This document shows positions 32,997 through 42,310 of a DNA stretch of 64,000 nucleotides, one piece after another. The first letter of the stretch is position 1; every line of letters starts with the position of its first letter. The notes under the pieces are model-generated. The model worked only from the letters and a program-made list of their open reading frames with translations. It was not told the origin of the DNA and searched no databases. The stretch comes from Luteimonas cucumeris (GTDB taxonomy: Bacteria; Pseudomonadota; Gammaproteobacteria; Xanthomonadales; Xanthomonadaceae): NCBI RefSeq assembly GCF_007830035.1, contig NZ_VLKN01000002.1, positions 310,001-374,000 on the forward strand. The letters run 5' to 3'. The translations under genes and the position numbers were made by a program.

Positions 32997-33732
32997 GATT
33001 TTCGGCCTTGAACGCTTCCAGCAGCTTCCGGTCGGCCGCGGACAGCGCGGCCTCGTCCAGCAGCTCCGGCCGCCGCTGCCAGGTCCGCCCCAGCGCCTGC
33101 TGCCGGCGCCAGCGCGCGATCCCGGCGTGATTGCCCGACATCAGCACCTCCGGCACCGTGCCCAGTTCATGCTCGACCGGCCGGGTGTAGTGCGGGCAGT
33201 CGAGCAGGCCATCGGCCGCGAAGCTGTCCTGGGCGGCGGATTCGGCATCGTTCAATGCCCCCTCCTGCAATCGCGCGACCGCGTCGACCACGACCGCGGC
33301 GGCCAGTTCGCCGCCGGACAGCACGTAGTCGCCGATCGAAAGCTCCTCGTCCACCTCGGCCGCGACCAGTCGCTCGTCGATGCCTTCGTAGCGCCCGCAC
33401 AGCAGGATGAAACGCGGCTCGCCGGCCAGTTCACGGACCTTGGCCTGGGTCAGCGGCATGCCCTGCGGGCTCAGGTAGATGACTTTGGCCGGCGCCGGAT
33501 CGGCCGCACGCGCGGCCGCCAGGCAGGCGCGCAGCGGATCGATCAGCATCACCATGCCCGGTCCACCGCCAAAGGGACGATCGTCGACACGCCGGTAATT
33601 GCCCTCGGCATGGTCGCGCGGGTTCCAGCCGTGCAGCGCGAGCAGTCCGCGCTCCTGCGCGCGGCCAACGACGCCATGGCCGGCGACCTGGGTCACGAAC
33701 TCGGGGAACAGGCTGACGATGTCGATGCGCAT
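32992..33732 (-). CDS. trmD: tRNA (guanine37-N1)-methyltransferase
   Basis: A 246-residue knotted SPOUT methyltransferase that makes m1G37 in tRNAs and so prevents +1 frameshifting. [13 protein letters not shown] opens it, [26 protein letters not shown] and [13 protein letters not shown] (SAM pocket) and [13 protein letters not shown] follow in the standard order. The ending is slightly unusual: the stop codon lies inside a dispersed-repeat-like sequence, so the last residues (AENP) may be repeat-derived. It is operonic with rimM. Confidence 0.98.
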   Translation of the reverse strand: MRIDIVSLFPEFVTQVAGHGVVGRAQERGLLALHGWNPRDHAEGNYRRVDDRPFGGGPGMVMLIDPLRACLAAARAADPAPAKVIYLSPQGMPLTQAKVRELAGEPRFILLCGRYEGIDERLVAAEVDEELSIGDYVLSGGELAAAVVVDAVARLQEGALNDAESAAQDSFAADGLLDCPHYTRPVEHELGTVPEVLMSGNHAGIARWRRQQALGRTWQRRPELLDEAALSAADRKLLEAFKAENP

Positions 33733-33745
33733 CGTGGGCGGGGAT

Positions 33746-33824
33746 GGTGATTAGTGATTCGTGATTGGTGATTCGCAGGACAAGGGCCGCCGCTCGAATC
33801 ACCAATCACCAATCACGAATCACG
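33746..33824. repeat. Inverted arrays of a heptamer (RGTGATT x4 / AATCACS x4)
   Basis: Four tandem heptamers, GGTGATT AGTGATT CGTGATT GGTGATT (33746-33773), are mirrored by AATCACC AATCACC AATCACG AATCACG (33797-33824). The mRNA of the operon would form a long hairpin across the whole 95-bp trmD-rimM space. It has no T-run after it. Confidence 0.92.
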
Positions 33825-33827
33825 GCT

Positions 33828-34340
33828 TCAGAACTCCGGATCCCAATCGACGACGATCAGTTGCGAGTCGAAGTCGATCGAGACGACGTAATCGGGCATC
33901 GCGAACGGAATCATCCGCTCGCGGTCGCCCTGCACCACCACCACGTCGTTGACGCCGGTCGAGAACAGGTGCGAGACGCGGCCGAACTCGACGCCTTCGG
34001 TGTTGACCACACGCAGGCCTTCCAGGTCGATCCAGTAGTACTCACCAGGCTTGGGCGGCGGCAACGCCGAGCGCGCGACCCATACTTCGGTGCCACGCAA
34101 CGCCTCGGCGGCATCGCGGTCGGACACTTCCGGCATCTTCGCCACCACGCCCTTCGGCGTGTCGCGGCCGCGGGCGCCATCAAGCGCGCGCTCCCGGCCC
34201 TGCGCGTCGCGCAGCGTCCAGGGCTGGTAGCGGAAGATCGCGGCCTTCGGCTCGGTGAACGAGTCGAGCTTGACCTCGCCGCGCACGCCGAAGGCGCCGA
34301 CGATCCTGCCCAACAGGACGCGGCGGCGGCTATCGGTCAT
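33828..34340 (-). CDS. rimM: Ribosome maturation factor RimM
   Basis: A 170-residue 16S rRNA processing factor needed for 30S head maturation. The N-terminal RimM domain starts [20 protein letters not shown] (the [11 protein letters not shown] motif), and the C-terminal PRC-barrel has [14 protein letters not shown] and the closing [14 protein letters not shown]. It lies between rpsP and trmD, as in most proteobacteria. The trailing end is separated from trmD by the inverted heptamer array. Confidence 0.97.
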   Translation of the reverse strand: MTDSRRRVLLGRIVGAFGVRGEVKLDSFTEPKAAIFRYQPWTLRDAQGRERALDGARGRDTPKGVVAKMPEVSDRDAAEALRGTEVWVARSALPPPKPGEYYWIDLEGLRVVNTEGVEFGRVSHLFSTGVNDVVVVQGDRERMIPFAMPDYVVSIDFDSQLIVVDWDPEF

Positions 34341-34374
34341 GGATGCTCAGCCGTGCGTGACACGGCTGCAGGAA

Positions 34375-34632
34375 TCAGGCCGAAGCCTGAGCCTTGGCCG
34401 CTTCCTTGTACAGGTTGCGGACCTTGTCGGTCATCTGCGCGCCCTGGCCGATCCAGTGCTTGACGCGCTCGGTGTCGAGCTCGACGCGCTTCTCGTTGCC
34501 GGAGGCGACCGGGTTGAAGTAACCCACGCGCTCGATGTTGCGGCCATCGCGCGCTGCGCGCTGGTCGGTGACGATGATGTGGTAGAAGGGGCGCTTCTTG
34601 GCGCCGCCACGGGTGAGGCGGATCTTGACCAT
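34375..34632 (-). CDS. rpsP: 30S ribosomal protein S16
   Basis: An 85-residue protein. [19 protein letters not shown] and [11 protein letters not shown] are the invariant S16 opening, and ERVGYFNP follows. It is an assembly protein of the 30S body and the first gene of the rpsP-rimM-trmD-rplS operon. The ATG at 34632 is fixed by the family; a long open frame upstream is a high-GC artefact overlapping the next gene. Confidence 0.98.
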   Translation of the reverse strand: MVKIRLTRGGAKKRPFYHIIVTDQRAARDGRNIERVGYFNPVASGNEKRVELDTERVKHWIGQGAQMTDKVRNLYKEAAKAQASA

Positions 34633-34742
34633 GAACGGTATTTCCTGTGTTGCCCAGTCGCCAGGGAGCGGCGAGGTAAGCCGGAAATTGTAAGCCATTG
34701 ACGCGGCCGAGGAAACTCCCGGCTTCGCAGCCCGCCAAGGCC

Positions 34743-35816
34743 TCAGATCAGCGCCCGGGCCTGGTTCCACCATCGATCGACGCATTCCGCAGCCGGCCGG
34801 TCCGGGGCCAGCCAGGCAGACTGGCCGGCCCAGGCCTGGATCCGGGCGAGGTCGCCGTCGATTCCGCCCTGGCCGCGCATCGCCGCGGTCAGGCCGCGCT
34901 GGACCGGATAGGCGGCCGGCCGCGGCGCCTCCGGACCGGCGGCAGCGCGGACGTATTCCGTGGCGAGCGAACGTCCCAGCCGACCGGAAAAGGCGCGCGT
35001 CGGCCAGGTGTCTTCCGGCTCCGTGGCCGCCAGCGCCTGCGCCCACGACGATGCAATTCCCGCTTCCGGACAGCGCAGGAACCCGGTACCGATCTGCACC
35101 GCGCTGGCTCCCAGCGCCAAGGCGGCTGCGATGCCACGGCCGTCGGCAATGCCACCGGCGGCGATCACCGGCACCTTGAGCCTGTCGACCAGCCTTGGCA
35201 GCAGCGCGAACAGGCCGATCGCCTGGCGTTCGGCGCAGCCCGCATCGAACGCGCCGCGATGACCGCCTGCTTCGAAGCCCTGCGCGACGATCGCATCGGC
35301 CCCGGCCGCTTCCGCCGCCAGCGCTTCCTGCAGTGTGGTGGCGCAGGCGAACCAGGCGATGCCTGCTGCGCGCAACCGCACGACGAATGTCGCGGGGAAC
35401 ACGCCCATGATCGACGAGGCCACTTGCGGACACGCCGCCAGCGTCGCCTCGCATTGCAGGTCGAAATCAGGCGGCGTGGCGTTGCCGGCAGAGACATCGA
35501 CGGCCGGCCCCCACTGCGCCAGGAATTCGCGCATCGCGGTTTCGGCCGCCACATCGCGGCGAGGCGGCGGATCCGGAATCCAGAGGTTGATCTGCACGGG
35601 TCCGTCGCCGCCGCTCCGGTAGTCGGCCATCCACGCGGCGATGGCGTCGGGCGAGTGCAGCAGCGCACCCAGCGCGCCCATGCCGCCGGCGTTTGCCACC
35701 GAGATCGAAAGCAACGGAGGACAGGCACCGGCCATCGGCGCCAGCAGGATCGGGACGCGCAGGCCGAAACGAGCGCAGAAAGCGTCGACGCGCTGCTGGA
35801 TGGCCGGACGTGTCAT
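34743..35816 (-). CDS. Nitronate monooxygenase (NMO family, FMN-dependent)
   Basis: A 357-residue TIM-barrel protein. [63 protein letters not shown] (the FMN phosphate/active-site His region) and [30 protein letters not shown] match NMO/2-nitropropane dioxygenase proteins in order (positions about 20-50, 145-160, 170-190, 215-245). It would oxidise nitronates such as propionate-3-nitronate to detoxify them. It is preceded by the VIT-family gene with three bases between, so the two are probably one transcript. Confidence 0.87.
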   Translation of the reverse strand: MTRPAIQQRVDAFCARFGLRVPILLAPMAGACPPLLSISVANAGGMGALGALLHSPDAIAAWMADYRSGGDGPVQINLWIPDPPPRRDVAAETAMREFLAQWGPAVDVSAGNATPPDFDLQCEATLAACPQVASSIMGVFPATFVVRLRAAGIAWFACATTLQEALAAEAAGADAIVAQGFEAGGHRGAFDAGCAERQAIGLFALLPRLVDRLKVPVIAAGGIADGRGIAAALALGASAVQIGTGFLRCPEAGIASSWAQALAATEPEDTWPTRAFSGRLGRSLATEYVRAAAGPEAPRPAAYPVQRGLTAAMRGQGGIDGDLARIQAWAGQSAWLAPDRPAAECVDRWWNQARALI

Positions 35817-35818
35817 CG

Positions 35819-36517
35819 CTACGCCACGGATACCCCGAACGCGTGCCCGACCGCCGCTGTCAGCGCCATCGCCAATGCGCTCCAGAAGGTCACGCGCGCG
35901 GCGCCCTTGCCCATCGACGCGCCGCCGGCTCGTGCCGCCAGCGCACCGAGCGCTGCGAGGCAGACCAGGGACACGGCCATGACCGTCGGACCGACACGGG
36001 CCGGCGCGACCAGCGCCGTCAGCAGCGGCAGGGCCGCGCCGCAGGCGAAAGCGGCCGCCGACGCCATCGCGGCCTGCACCGGCCGCGGTGCGTTGTAGTC
36101 GTTGATGCCGAGTTCGTCGCGCGCATGCGCAGCCAAGGCATCGCGTGCCGTCAGCTGGTCGGCGACCTGTTTGGCCAGCGCCGGCTCAAGCCCGCGCTCG
36201 ACATAGATCGCGGCGAGCTCCTGCCGTTCTTCGTCAGGGAAGTGCTTCAGTTCCTGGCGCTCGATCGCCAGGTCGGCCTTCTCGATATCCGCCTGCGAAC
36301 TGACCGAGATGTATTCGCCGGCGGCCATCGACATCGCGCCGCCGACCAGGCCGGCGAGACCAGCCAGCAGTACCTGCCGGTGGTCGGAACTGGCCGCGGC
36401 CACGCCGACCATCAGACTGGCGGTGGAGACGATGCCGTCGTTGGCGCCGAGCACCGCCGCGCGCAGCCAGCCGGTGCGTGCGCCGCGATGGGGTTCGATG
36501 ACTGCGTGTCGGCGCAC
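35819..36517 (-). CDS. VIT1/CCC1-family membrane protein (putative Fe2+/Mn2+ transporter)
   Basis: A 232-residue membrane protein. [27 protein letters not shown] is the conserved first helix with the ANDGI motif, followed by [16 protein letters not shown], the metal-binding second helix region, a cytoplasmic loop rich in Glu ([19 protein letters not shown]), and three C-terminal helices. Relatives in plants and yeast move iron or manganese into vacuoles; bacterial members are thought to export them. The substrate is inferred. It is followed directly by the nitronate monooxygenase and lies 12 bp past the ffh stop. Confidence 0.88.
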   Translation of the reverse strand: MRRHAVIEPHRGARTGWLRAAVLGANDGIVSTASLMVGVAAASSDHRQVLLAGLAGLVGGAMSMAAGEYISVSSQADIEKADLAIERQELKHFPDEERQELAAIYVERGLEPALAKQVADQLTARDALAAHARDELGINDYNAPRPVQAAMASAAAFACGAALPLLTALVAPARVGPTVMAVSLVCLAALGALAARAGGASMGKGAARVTFWSALAMALTAAVGHAFGVSVA

Positions 36518-36529
36518 GTCGGCTCGACG

Positions 36530-37894
36530 TCAGCGGAACGGCATCCCGCCGCCGCCCATCATCCCGCGCATGCCGCGCATCATGCCCTTCATGCCGCCGC
36601 GGCCGAGCTTGCCCATCATCTTCTCCATCTGCTGGTACTGCTTCAGCAGGCGGTTGACGTCGGCCGGCGTGGTGCCCGAGCCCTTGGCGATGCGCGCGCG
36701 ACGCGAGCCGTTGAGCAGTTGCGGATTGCGGCGCTCGCGCTTGGTCATCGAGCCGATGATCGCGATCATGCGCGGCATTTCCTTGCCGGTGACCTGGTTC
36801 TTCACCGCATCCGGGATCTGCCCCATGCCCGGCAGCTTGTCCATGAGGCCCGACAGGCCACCCATGTTCTGCATCTGCTCGAGCTGGTCGCGCATGTCGT
36901 TCAAGTCGAACTTCTTGCCCTTGGCGACTTTCTCCGCCAGCTTCTTCGCCTTGTCCTGGTCGACCTGTTGTTCGACCTGTTCGACCAGCGACAGCACGTC
37001 GCCCATGTCGAGGATGCGGCTGGCGACGCGGTCCGGGTGGAATACGTCCAGGCCATCGGGTTTCTCGCCGACGCCGATGAACTTGATCGGCTTGCCGGTG
37101 ACGTAGCGCACGCTCAATGCAGCGCCGCCGCGCGCGTCGCCATCGGTCTTGGTCAGCACCACGCCGGTCAGCGGCAGCGCCTCGCCGAAGTGCTTGGCGG
37201 TGACCGCCGCGTCCTGGCCGGTCATCGAATCGACAACGAACAGGGTTTCGACCGGATCGACCGCGGCATGCAGCGCCTTGATCTCGGTCATCATCGCTTC
37301 GTCGATGCTGGTGCGGCCCGCGGTGTCGACGATCAGCACATCGACGAAGGATTTCCTGGCGTCGGCGATCGCGGCACGGACGATGGCTTCGGGTTTCTGT
37401 GCGGCGTCGGACGGGAAGAACAGCACGTCGACCTGCTGCGCGAGCTGGCGCAGCTGTTCGATCGCGGCCGGCCGATAGACGTCGGCGCTGACCACCATCA
37501 CCTTCTTCTTGCGCTTTTCCTTGAGGTGCTTGGCCAGCTTGCCGGCCGTGGTGGTCTTGCCCGCGCCCTGCAGGCCGGCCATCAGGATCACCGCCGGCGC
37601 CGGCACGTTGAGGTTGAGGTCGCTGGCCTGCGCGCCCATCACCGCGGTCAGTTCGTCGCGCACCACCTTGATCAGCGCCTGGCCCGGCGTCAGCGACTTC
37701 AGCACTTCCTGGCCGACCGCGCGCACCTTGATGCGCTCGATCAGCGCCTGCACCACCGGCAGCGCGACGTCGGCCTCGAGCAGTGCGATGCGCACCTCGC
37801 GGGTCGCTTCGCGGATGTTCTCCTCGGTCAGCCGGCCGCGCCCGCGCAGGCGTTCGATGGTGCCGGACAGGCGTTGGGTGAGGGATTCGAACAT
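36530..37894 (-). CDS. ffh: Signal recognition particle protein Ffh
   Basis: A 454-residue SRP GTPase. MFESLTQRLSGTIERLRG starts the N domain. The G domain has G1 GLQGAGKTTT, G3 DTAGRT and G4 TKTDGDARGG. The methionine-rich M domain covers about 325-454 (MGDVLSLVEQ, GGLSGLMDKLPGMGQ, and the MMRGMRGMMGGGGMPFR end). It binds 4.5S RNA and signal sequences and targets membrane proteins to FtsY. Length and order are complete. The start at 37894 is fixed by the family. It is divergent from ypjD. Confidence 0.98.
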   Translation of the reverse strand: MFESLTQRLSGTIERLRGRGRLTEENIREATREVRIALLEADVALPVVQALIERIKVRAVGQEVLKSLTPGQALIKVVRDELTAVMGAQASDLNLNVPAPAVILMAGLQGAGKTTTAGKLAKHLKEKRKKKVMVVSADVYRPAAIEQLRQLAQQVDVLFFPSDAAQKPEAIVRAAIADARKSFVDVLIVDTAGRTSIDEAMMTEIKALHAAVDPVETLFVVDSMTGQDAAVTAKHFGEALPLTGVVLTKTDGDARGGAALSVRYVTGKPIKFIGVGEKPDGLDVFHPDRVASRILDMGDVLSLVEQVEQQVDQDKAKKLAEKVAKGKKFDLNDMRDQLEQMQNMGGLSGLMDKLPGMGQIPDAVKNQVTGKEMPRMIAIIGSMTKRERRNPQLLNGSRRARIAKGSGTTPADVNRLLKQYQQMEKMMGKLGRGGMKGMMRGMRGMMGGGGMPFR

Positions 37895-38011
37895 GGAGGG
37901 ATGGGCGTATTGCGAAAGGATGCGAATTATAGCCCGCGCCTCGACGCCTCTTTTTCCTGTGGAGGAAGCGCCGCCGTCCTGCCGAAGCCCGGCATATGCG
38001 ACACTGCGCCG

Positions 38012-38800
38012 ATGACAATCGTTCTCATCGCCACCTTGCTCTACCTCGCTGCCGCGGGCCTGTTGGTACATGCGGTGGCACGCGATGAGGGCACGGCCAC
38101 GCAGGCGTGGCTGCTGCCCGCGCTCGCCGCAGTGGCCCTGCATGCGCTGGAGCATGTGATCGGCTGGCGCAGGAGCGGCGGTGCGGACCTGCATTTCTTC
38201 GCGGCGTTGTCGCTGGTCGGGCTCGGCATGGCCGGCCTGACCACGGCGTTCGGCGCCACCGGCCGGATGGCGGCGTTGGGCGTGGTGGTGTTTCCGGTCG
38301 CGGCAACCTCGCTGCTGGCGTATGCCGGCTACGGCCATGTTTCCGGCGACGCGCTCGACTGGCGATTGCAGTTGCATGCCTGGTGCGCGCTGCTCGCCTA
38401 CGCGACGCTGGCCGTCGCCGCGCTGCTGGCGCTGATGCTGTGGCTGCAGGAACGCGCCCTGCGCCGGCGCGAATTCCGCGGCTGGCTGCGCGCATTGCCG
38501 CCGCTGACCGAACTCGAATCGCTGCTGTTCCGCACCATCGCCGTCGGCTTCGTGCTGCTCACCGCGACCTTGCTGACCGGCGTGCTGTTCGTCGAGAACC
38601 TGTTCGCCCAGCACCTCGTGCACAAGACCGTGCTGAGCGTGCTGTCATGGCTGGCGTTCGGCGCGCTGCTGCTTGGCCGCTGGCGCTACGGCTGGCGCGG
38701 CGCCACGGCGGTGCGCTGGACGCTGGCGGCAATGCTGTTGCTGGTACTGGCCTTTTTCGGCAGCAAGTTCGTGTTGGAGTTGCTGCTGAAGCAGGTCTGA
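38012..38800 (+). CDS. ypjD: YpjD/CcsA-family inner membrane protein
   Basis: A 262-residue protein with eight predicted hydrophobic segments. The CcsA/ResC-like core is visible in LQLHAWCALLAYATLAVAALLALMLWLQERAL and HKTVLSVLSWLAFGALLLGRWRYGWRG (about residues 115-145 and 205-235), each with the conserved His that in haem-handling relatives ligates haem. Beside ffh, this family member is called YpjD; its real task is not established and it is not necessarily involved in cytochrome c maturation. It is divergent from ffh with 117 bp between. Confidence 0.88.
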   Translation: MTIVLIATLLYLAAAGLLVHAVARDEGTATQAWLLPALAAVALHALEHVIGWRRSGGADLHFFAALSLVGLGMAGLTTAFGATGRMAALGVVVFPVAATSLLAYAGYGHVSGDALDWRLQLHAWCALLAYATLAVAALLALMLWLQERALRRREFRGWLRALPPLTELESLLFRTIAVGFVLLTATLLTGVLFVENLFAQHLVHKTVLSVLSWLAFGALLLGRWRYGWRGATAVRWTLAAMLLLVLAFFGSKFVLELLLKQV

Positions 38801-38956
38801 TCCGGCAGCGTTTCGACTTCGCCGCACCGCGCGCGGCCAGGTTTCGAGCCGCTTGGCGGCAGCTTCGTCGTCCGATTCCGGTTTCCGTCGCGCCGCGCTC
38901 CACGATTCCGGACGCACTGGTTATCGTCCGCCGCAATTCCGCAAGCGGACAGCCTC

Positions 38957-40216
38957 GTGAAATACGCAGACGCCATCAACCGCCCGCCACCGCGGCAGCG
39001 CCATCCACTGCGCTGGCTGAAGCGCACCGCGCTGGCGATCATCGCGCTCCTGCTGCTGGCGCTGGCCTGGGACGTCCTCAGCTACGACGCCGATGCGTGG
39101 CTGGCCGATTACAGCCGGCTCAAACAGGACATGGCACAGGGTTACGCCAACCTGGACTGGATGGTCGAAAAGCGCGGCGTCGACCTGCCCGCGCTGGATC
39201 GCCGCACCACCGATGCGCTGCGCAACGCACACTCCAACCTGCGCGCCTTCATCGCATTGCGCAGCTTCGTGCGCGGCTTCAACGATCCGCATCTGCGCAT
39301 GAAACCCGGCGCACGACCGGCGTCGGCCACCGCCCGCACCAGTGGCAGCCAAGCCGTCGCAACAAGCGAGGAAGCAGACCCCGCGGCGGCTGATTGCGTT
39401 GCCGCCGGTCACGAGGAAGGCGACCACGCATTCCGTTTCCCGTTCGCGCGGGTCGCGGGCTGGAAGCCGATTCGCAACGGCGACTTTCCCACCGGCATGA
39501 TCGGCGACACCGGCGTGCTGCGGATCGCGCAGTTCGGCGAGGATCGATACCTCGACGCCTGCCAGGCGGTGTTCAAGCCAGGCATCGGACGGCATGCGCT
39601 CAAGCTGGCGGTACGCGCGCATCAGCAGGCGTTGCTGCGCGATGCGATCGACGAGCTGCAGGCCAAGGGCGCGCGCCGCCTGCTGGTCGACGTGTCGGGC
39701 AACGGCGGCGGTACCGAGTGGGTAACTGAAGTCGTCGCATTGATCAGCGAACGCGAACTGAGCCGCCGCGAGGCCCTGCTGGTCGCGCCGGCTTGCGATC
39801 GCGCTGTCGTATGGGCAGGGAACTCCGCGCCCTGCCCGGTATTCGCCTCGACCGGAACGGAGCGCGTCACGCTGCAGGGCAGCGGCGAGTGGCGCGGACC
39901 GGTGCTGATCCTCGCCGATAGCCGCACCGGTTCGGCCGCCGAGGGTTTCGTCGCCTGGCTGCAGCAGAACAAGGTCGCCACCGTGATCGGCGAACGCACG
40001 GCCGGCGCCGGCTGCGGTTACGTCGATGGCGGCAATCCGACACGGCTGAAGGTGGTACCGGTGGATGTATGGATGCCGAACTGCGCCCGTTTTCTCGACG
40101 ACGGCCGCAACGAGATCGACGGCATCGCGCCGGACATCGCGCTGCCTATGCGCCGCGATGCCGACGCGGATGTTCAGGCCGAAGCATTGGCGCGGGTGCT
40201 GAAGGAATCCGCATAG
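38957..40216 (+). CDS. Membrane-anchored S41 (tail-specific) peptidase-like protein
   Basis: A 419-residue protein. A single N-terminal membrane segment (ALAIIALLLLALAW, residues about 27-40) suggests a periplasmic domain. LLVDVSGNGGGT and LILADSRTGSAAEGFVAWL are the S41 core; the Ser in RTGSAAEGF is the likely nucleophile. IGERTAGAGCGYVDGG follows, and the closing DGIAPDIALP is typical. No PDZ domain is clear, and the expected catalytic lysine is not obvious, so activity is uncertain. The TAG stop falls inside a palindromic repeat. Confidence 0.82.
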   Translation: MKYADAINRPPPRQRHPLRWLKRTALAIIALLLLALAWDVLSYDADAWLADYSRLKQDMAQGYANLDWMVEKRGVDLPALDRRTTDALRNAHSNLRAFIALRSFVRGFNDPHLRMKPGARPASATARTSGSQAVATSEEADPAAADCVAAGHEEGDHAFRFPFARVAGWKPIRNGDFPTGMIGDTGVLRIAQFGEDRYLDACQAVFKPGIGRHALKLAVRAHQQALLRDAIDELQAKGARRLLVDVSGNGGGTEWVTEVVALISERELSRREALLVAPACDRAVVWAGNSAPCPVFASTGTERVTLQGSGEWRGPVLILADSRTGSAAEGFVAWLQQNKVATVIGERTAGAGCGYVDGGNPTRLKVVPVDVWMPNCARFLDDGRNEIDGIAPDIALPMRRDADADVQAEALARVLKESA

Positions 40217-40272
40217 CGTGCGCTGTGCTCACGAACGGCTGCTTGGAGAGTCATTTCGTGCGCACACGCTAC
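40212..40272. repeat. Palindromic element (family TAGCGTG...CACGA), copy 2, overlapping a stop codon
   Basis: The left arm 40212-40234 (TAGCGTGCGCTGTG core) is reverse-complementary to 40256-40272 with a gap of a few bases in the right arm. It matches the arms of the element at 26271-26339. Its left arm supplies the stop codon of the S41-like gene. Confidence 0.8.
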
Positions 40273-40318
40273 CCAACGCCCCCATTCAGCCAGCGAACCC
40301 AGCATTCCATTGCTGAAA

Positions 40319-40342
40319 CAATATTTGCATTGACAAATATTG
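40319..40342. promoter_or_regulatory. Palindromic operator overlapping the marR-efflux promoter
   Basis: CAATATTTG and CAAATATTG form a perfect 9-bp inverted repeat with a 6-bp spacer, 25 bases before the marR ATG. A TTGACA hexamer (40330-40335) sits inside it, so a bound dimer would block polymerase. The AT-rich palindrome has the size of a MarR-family site. A CAAAAT hexamer at 40353 is a possible -10 box. Confidence 0.8.
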
Positions 40343-40366
40343 CGCGCATAACCAAAATGCCGCGCC

Positions 40367-40816
40367 ATGAATACTTCCGTCCCCTGCAGCGGCTCGACCC
40401 TGGGCCTGCTGTTCCGCCAGGTCCGCGACGCCATGTGGGCGCGGATGGAGCGGGAACTGGCTGGCCTGGGTCATGACCTGACCTTCAGCCAGTACATCAC
40501 GCTGAAGAAACTGGCCGACGGCACCGCCGGCGTCACCGACCTGGCGCGCGCCGCCGAACTCAATCCGGGCGCGATGACCCGCCTGCTCGACAAGCTCGAG
40601 GCCAAGGGCCTGGTCGTCCGCAGCGCCGACCCCGACGACCGTCGTGCGATCAACATCCAGCTTACCGACGCCGGCCTCGTCATCTGGCAGGACATCAACA
40701 AGTGCGGCCAGCGCGTGCGCGAGCAGGCCATGTCCGGCATGGGCGAAGACGAACGCACGCAACTCACGCGCCTGCTCGAACAGGTCCGCGACAACCTCAC
40801 CTCTTCGGATTCCTGA
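40367..40816 (+). CDS. MarR-family transcriptional repressor of the efflux operon
   Basis: A 149-residue winged-helix regulator. The DNA-binding part is residues about 45-105: GVTDLARAAELNPGAMTRLLDKLEAKGLV (recognition helix PGAMTRLLDKL) and RSADPDDRRAINIQLTDAG (wing with the DDRR motif), described by position 55-102. It is a dimer that leaves DNA when it binds an aromatic drug or metabolite. It starts an operon: three bases to the NodT-type channel, then emrA and emrB. Self-repression through the palindrome at 40319 is inferred from position. Confidence 0.93.
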   Translation: MNTSVPCSGSTLGLLFRQVRDAMWARMERELAGLGHDLTFSQYITLKKLADGTAGVTDLARAAELNPGAMTRLLDKLEAKGLVVRSADPDDRRAINIQLTDAGLVIWQDINKCGQRVREQAMSGMGEDERTQLTRLLEQVRDNLTSSDS

Positions 40817-40819
40817 TCC

Positions 40820-42310
40820 ATGTCCGTCCATTCCCCTCGCCCGCAACGCGGGCTGCGTTTCTTTTTCTCCGCGTTGGCCGTCGCCGTCGTCCTGGCCGGC
40901 TGCGCCAGTACCGGAGGACTCCAGCCCGCCGGCCGGATGACCGATGCCGACACACTGAAGAGCGAACGCAGCCTGGCCAATGCCACGCTCTCCGATGCCG
41001 CCTTCCCGAAGCAGGACTGGTGGACCGCACTCGGCGACCCGCAACTCGATGCGCTGATTGCCGAAGCCCTGGCCGGCACGCCCAGTCTCGATGCCGCCGA
41101 CGCACGCGTGCGCCAGGCCACCGCGCAGGCCGGCCTGGCCGACGCTGCGCGCAAGCCGACGCTGGGCGCCAGCGCGCAGTACGCCGGACTGCAGCTACCC
41201 GAAACCGTCGCGCCGGAACCGCTCGGTGGCTCGTACAGCGGCGTCGGCCTGCTCAACCTCAACTTCAAGTACAGCTTCGACCTGTGGGGTGCACACCGCG
41301 CACGCTGGCAGGCGGCGCTCGGCCAGGTGCGCGCCAGCGAAGTGGATGCACAGGCGGCGCGCCTGACGCTGTCATCGAGCATCGCGCGCACCTATGTCGC
41401 GTTGGCGCAGGCGCATGACGCGCGCGACGTGGCCGTCGCCGAAAAGAAGCGCGCTTCCGAATTGCTGTCGCTGGGTCGGCAACGCGTCGCCGCCGGCCTC
41501 GATAACCAGTTGCAGATCCGCCAGGCCGAAAGCGCCGTTGCCGCTGCCGAACAGCAGACCCAGGCCGCGCAGCAGCAGATCGATGCCGTGCGCAATGCGC
41601 TAGCCGCGCTGCTGGGCCAAGGCCCGGACCGCGGGCTCGACATCGCCGCACCGTCGCTGCTGAAGACGCCGCCACCGGCCGTGCCCACGGCGCTGTCGAG
41701 CGAACTGCTCGGCCACCGTCCCGACGTGGTCGCCGCGCGCTGGCGCGTGGAAGCCGCGTCGCAGGGCATCGCCGCGAGCAAGGCCGACTTCTATCCCACC
41801 ATCAACCTGTCGGCGATGGTGGGCCTGGCCGCGGGCAACCTGTCCGATCTGTTCGGTAGCGACGCGCTGCTGCTCAACGGCGGCCCGGCGATCAGCCTGC
41901 CGATCTTCGACGGCGGTCGCCTGCGCAGCCAGCTGGCGAAGAGCGATGCCGACTACGACCTGGCGGTCGCCGACTACAACCAGCAGTTGGTCGGCGCGCT
42001 GCGCGAAGTCGCCGATGCCCTGCAGTCCGCGCGTTCCCTCGACGCACAGATCGTCGCCGCCACGCAGGCGCGCGACGCCGCGCAGGAAGCCTGGCGACTG
42101 GCCACCGTGCGTTATCGCGCCGGTCTCGGCACGCAACTCGACGTACTCGCCGCGCAACGGCCGCTGCTCGACCACGACCGCCAGCTGACCGTGCTGCGCG
42201 CACAACGCATCGCGGCCGCGATCGACCTCGACCGCGCGCTCGGCGGCGGCCTCGTCCTCGCCGCACCTTCCCATTCCAACTCACCGATTGCCAAGGCCAC
42301 CACGCCATGA
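40820..42310 (+). CDS. NodT-family outer membrane efflux channel lipoprotein
   Basis: A 496-residue lipoprotein of the TolC superfamily. The lipobox VLAGC places the acylated cysteine at residue 28. DWWTALGDPQLDALIAEAL is the conserved RND/MFS outer-membrane factor motif (residues about 60-78). Two repeated helical halves follow, including SFDLWGAHRARW in the first and ADFYPTINLSAMVGL with GPAISLPIFDGGRLR in the second. It forms the outer-membrane exit duct for EmrA/EmrB. It ends in a 4-base ATGA overlap with emrA. Confidence 0.94.
   Translation: MSVHSPRPQRGLRFFFSALAVAVVLAGCASTGGLQPAGRMTDADTLKSERSLANATLSDAAFPKQDWWTALGDPQLDALIAEALAGTPSLDAADARVRQATAQAGLADAARKPTLGASAQYAGLQLPETVAPEPLGGSYSGVGLLNLNFKYSFDLWGAHRARWQAALGQVRASEVDAQAARLTLSSSIARTYVALAQAHDARDVAVAEKKRASELLSLGRQRVAAGLDNQLQIRQAESAVAAAEQQTQAAQQQIDAVRNALAALLGQGPDRGLDIAAPSLLKTPPPAVPTALSSELLGHRPDVVAARWRVEAASQGIAASKADFYPTINLSAMVGLAAGNLSDLFGSDALLLNGGPAISLPIFDGGRLRSQLAKSDADYDLAVADYNQQLVGALREVADALQSARSLDAQIVAATQARDAAQEAWRLATVRYRAGLGTQLDVLAAQRPLLDHDRQLTVLRAQRIAAAIDLDRALGGGLVLAAPSHSNSPIAKATTP

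Noticed and set aside
33746-33824. A CRISPR array or rho-independent terminator in the rimM-trmD gap
   Set aside because: Units are 7 bp without spacers and are inverted, not direct; no T-run follows the hairpin.
35167-35180. GAGCCTGTCGA in the nitronate monooxygenase gene, similar to the mutS repeat unit
   Set aside because: The match is 11 bases and lies in well-conserved family text ([12 protein letters not shown]), so it is coincidental.
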